This document shows positions 62,112 through 64,000 of a stretch of DNA of 64,000 nt, piece after piece. This DNA is from Tritrichomonas musculus (taxonomy: Eukaryota; Parabasalia; Tritrichomonadida; Tritrichomonadidae), in the NCBI GenBank assembly GCA_039105265.1, contig JAPFFF010000002.1, positions 7,378,001 through 7,442,000 of the forward strand, read 5' to 3'. Position numbers and translations under genes: made by a program. Every line of letters starts with the position of its first letter. Within the stretch, counting starts at the first letter, position 1. The notes below the pieces were generated by a model that was not told where the DNA came from, did no database searches, and saw nothing but the letters and a program-made list of their open reading frames with translations.

Positions 62112-64000
62112 CTATTTGTTTACTTTATCAAATGAAAAGCATGCATACAAAGGTTTTAATTTAAAGATAAAATCATTCACAGATTCATCTTTTAATATAT
62201 TATATTCACTTTCAAAAAAACGAAATGAAGATCCTGTATCGTCAACTACGAATGATTCATCTTCATCGATAATCCAAACAACTTTATAAATTAGTTTTGC
62301 TTTTTTTTTTGGTTGTTTGTTGTCAGGAGTTTCAACATCAATTTCAACAAATTCTTTTTGTTTAACGGTATCTGTTTTAACAATCACATATCTTGGAATC
62401 ATATCTGATTCTGTAAGATCTTTTTTTATAGCATCAGAAATTGAGCAATTTTCATAAATTCGATCACAATATAGCAAATCGCCATGCAGCATTTTAAAAA
62501 GATTAACATAGCTTATAATTAACTCATCGTAGTTATCTTGAAAAGGTGTGTCTAAACCATATTTTTGAAATATGCAACTAATTAAGTCACTAGTATTAAT
62601 TTCTGTTTCAATTTCAATGTTTTCATCGTTTTCAATTTCTTTTATTTCGTATTTAAGAAGTGGTGAATGCTCATAATTGTCATTTTTTTCTTTATCAATT
62701 GTGAGAACACTGATATTAAAGTAATATGTAAGATAGTATGCAACTTCTAAAAAGTATTTGTGATGAGTTCCAAAAAATGCGTAAAAAGTGTTTATTGCCT
62801 GTTTGTTGAGTTTTTCTATATTAAAGCTGCACTTGATGTGATCAAGAGTTGTATCTACATATTTTTGTATTTGACTTTCTTGATCAGTAAATGAAGAAAA
62901 AAATGATACAGATAGTAGAGATAGACTAGATTGACTCTTATCTTCGCTGTAATCCAAATAGCTATCGTCTTTATTTTTACTATCAAAATCATCATTTTTT
63001 TTGTAACCTTCAAATTCATTTGTCTCTTCGTAAACTTCTTTATTTTCATAACTTTCTGTTTGATTTCTATTTTCATTATATTCGATTTTCTCGTTGGTAT
63101 TGACTGAATATTCATTCGATATTTTTTCATCATTTTGATTATTGAATTTCGTTTTATCATTATTATTATAACTTTCATCACTATTTTTATTATTCCCATC
63201 AGAATTTTCACTATCACTATTTTCATTAACGGTATTGTCGTTATCATTGCTCTCTTTATCAGAATTTTCTTTATCATTGCTATTTTTTATTTCTTTATCT
63301 TTTGTTACTTCTTTACTATTATTTTCATTGTTGCTTCCATCTGATTCATCATTTTCACTTCTTTCTTCATTAGTGTCGTTTTGATTCTTAGAATTGACTT
63401 GGCGTTTTTTGTTGTTCTTTTTTTTCTTTTTTGAAACACTTGATTTTCGTGATTTTCGTGTTGCTTTTTTTTTATTTTTATTTTTGGTACTTTTTGAGTT
63501 GCATGTTTGTACTTTATTTGTATTGGCATTATTTTCTTCTTCACTGCAATCTCCACTAGTACACTCTATATCATCAGATTTTTTAGATTCATTGTCTATA
63601 TTTTCTTCTTCACAGCTTTCTTCGTCACTATTTTTAGCTTTCTCTTTCTCTTCATTTTCTTTATCACTAGCATTTTCTTTATCTTCATTTTCTTTATCCT
63701 CATTTTCTTTATCACTATCATTTTCTTTATCTTCATTTTCTTTATCACTATCATTTTCTTTATCTTCTTTTTCTTTATCTTCATTTTCTTTATCACTATC
63801 ATTTTCTTTATCACTGTCATTTTCTTTATCACTGTCATTTTCTTTATCACTGTCATTTTCTTTATCACTGTCATTTTCTTTATCACTGTCATTTTCTTTA
63901 TCACTTTCATTACAATTATGTTTTACTTTGCGATGTTGCTTATTCTTAAGCAAATTATTATCTTTTTTAGATTTTTTTTTATTGTATAGTATGGGCTTTT
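62112..64000 (-). CDS. Acidic Ser/Asp/Lys/Glu/Asn repeat protein (5' end outside window)
   Basis: The frame is open to the right edge, so the N-terminus lies outside the window; an in-frame TTG at 63953 is not a start. The visible part begins basic (KKKSKKDNN). It then has about a dozen DSDKEN/EDKEN units (18-bp tandem repeats, ~63640-63905), a Lys/Arg-rich block (NKNKKKATRKSRKSSVSKKK) and a long Asn/Ser/Glu-rich run. The last ~245 residues are ordinary globular sequence (NTFYAFFGTHHKYFLEVAYY; YKVVWIIDEDESFVVDDTGS) with no recognised family. The layout, a disordered charged arm on a small domain, suits a nuclear or chromatin-associated protein, but this is a guess. Confidence 0.7.
   Translation of the reverse strand, partial: KPILYNKKKSKKDNNLLKNKQHRKVKHNCNESDKENDSDKENDSDKENDSDKENDSDKENDSDKENDSDKENEDKEKEDKENDSDKENEDKENDSDKENEDKENEDKENASDKENEEKEKAKNSDEESCEEENIDNESKKSDDIECTSGDCSEEENNANTNKVQTCNSKSTKNKNKKKATRKSRKSSVSKKKKKNNKKRQVNSKNQNDTNEERSENDESDGSNNENNSKEVTKDKEIKNSNDKENSDKESNDNDNTVNENSDSENSDGNNKNSDESYNNNDKTKFNNQNDEKISNEYSVNTNEKIEYNENRNQTESYENKEVYEETNEFEGYKKNDDFDSKNKDDSYLDYSEDKSQSSLSLLSVSFFSSFTDQESQIQKYVDTTLDHIKCSFNIEKLNKQAINTFYAFFGTHHKYFLEVAYYLTYYFNISVLTIDKEKNDNYEHSPLLKYEIKEIENDENIEIETEINTSDLISCIFQKYGLDTPFQDNYDELIISYVNLFKMLHGDLLYCDRIYENCSISDAIKKDLTESDMIPRYVIVKTDTVKQKEFVEIDVETPDNKQPKKKAKLIYKVVWIIDEDESFVVDDTGSSFRFFESEYNILKDESVNDFIFKLKPLYACFSFDKVNK

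Noticed and set aside
63507-63989. 160-codon plus-strand hydrophobic ORF (Phe/Ile runs)
   Set aside because: Antisense shadow of the DSDKEN repeats.
1-64000. tRNA, rRNA, CRISPR arrays and spliceosomal introns
   Set aside because: No cloverleaf with conserved boxes, no repeat-spacer pattern, and no trichomonad-type intron signals noticed; all long genes are single open frames.

Overview
The window looks like nuclear DNA of a trichomonad protist, most likely Tritrichomonas (inference). The genes are long, lack visible introns and use the standard code. Intergenic DNA is extremely A+T-rich with many poly-A/poly-T runs. The family mix fits: a TKL kinase with a helical tail, an LRR-PP2C fusion, a DUF3447-type ankyrin protein, an R2R3 Myb, flagellar coiled coils (CFAP45- and CFAP58-like), MULE transposons and a Polinton fossil.

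Layout. 0-12 kb is gene-dense: end of a TKL kinase, LRR-PP2C phosphatase, CFAP45-like protein (minus), a GNAT-like protein of unproven function, a coiled-coil protein (minus), a small MITE, and a type I membrane protein (minus). 12.8-16.6 kb holds a decayed multi-membrane receptor-like gene, a 39-bp scrap of a kinase gene, and an intact Ser/Thr kinase. 16.85-24.9 kb is a transposon island: a MULE with an open transposase and ~367-bp terminal inverted repeats (TIRs), coding relics, a second decayed MULE, and a Polinton/Maverick fragment lying against it. 25-36 kb carries three minus-strand genes: ankyrin protein, tubulin tyrosine ligase-like enzyme and TOR kinase. 36.2-42.3 kb has no gene. It holds two hAT-like non-autonomous elements, two identical 285-bp mariner-type MITEs in opposite orientation (one nested in a hAT-like element), and another MITE. 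42.3-64 kb returns to genes: a CARMIL-like LRR protein, a CFAP58-like protein, a Myb factor, an APH-1-like membrane protein, a 2294-residue repeat-rich coiled-coil protein, and a Cys/His-rich protein. An 1159-bp element with an 8-bp target duplication follows, then an acidic repeat protein cut by the window end.

How the genes relate. There is no operon logic, and each gene appears to have its own promoter. Themes are flagellum/axoneme (CFAP45, CFAP58, TTLL), signalling (TKL, LRR-PP2C, Ser/Thr kinase, TOR), actin control (CARMIL-like), possible intramembrane proteolysis (APH-1-like) and transcription (Myb). A motif close to GGTATTTAAAAAGTT recurs upstream of several genes and may be a promoter element. 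I found no CRISPR, rRNA or tRNA gene. The best candidates for undescribed material are the four non-autonomous transposon families, the perfect 285-bp inverted MITE pair, the modular 2294-residue protein, and the TOR kinase with an unrecognisable FRB region and DFS in place of DFG.
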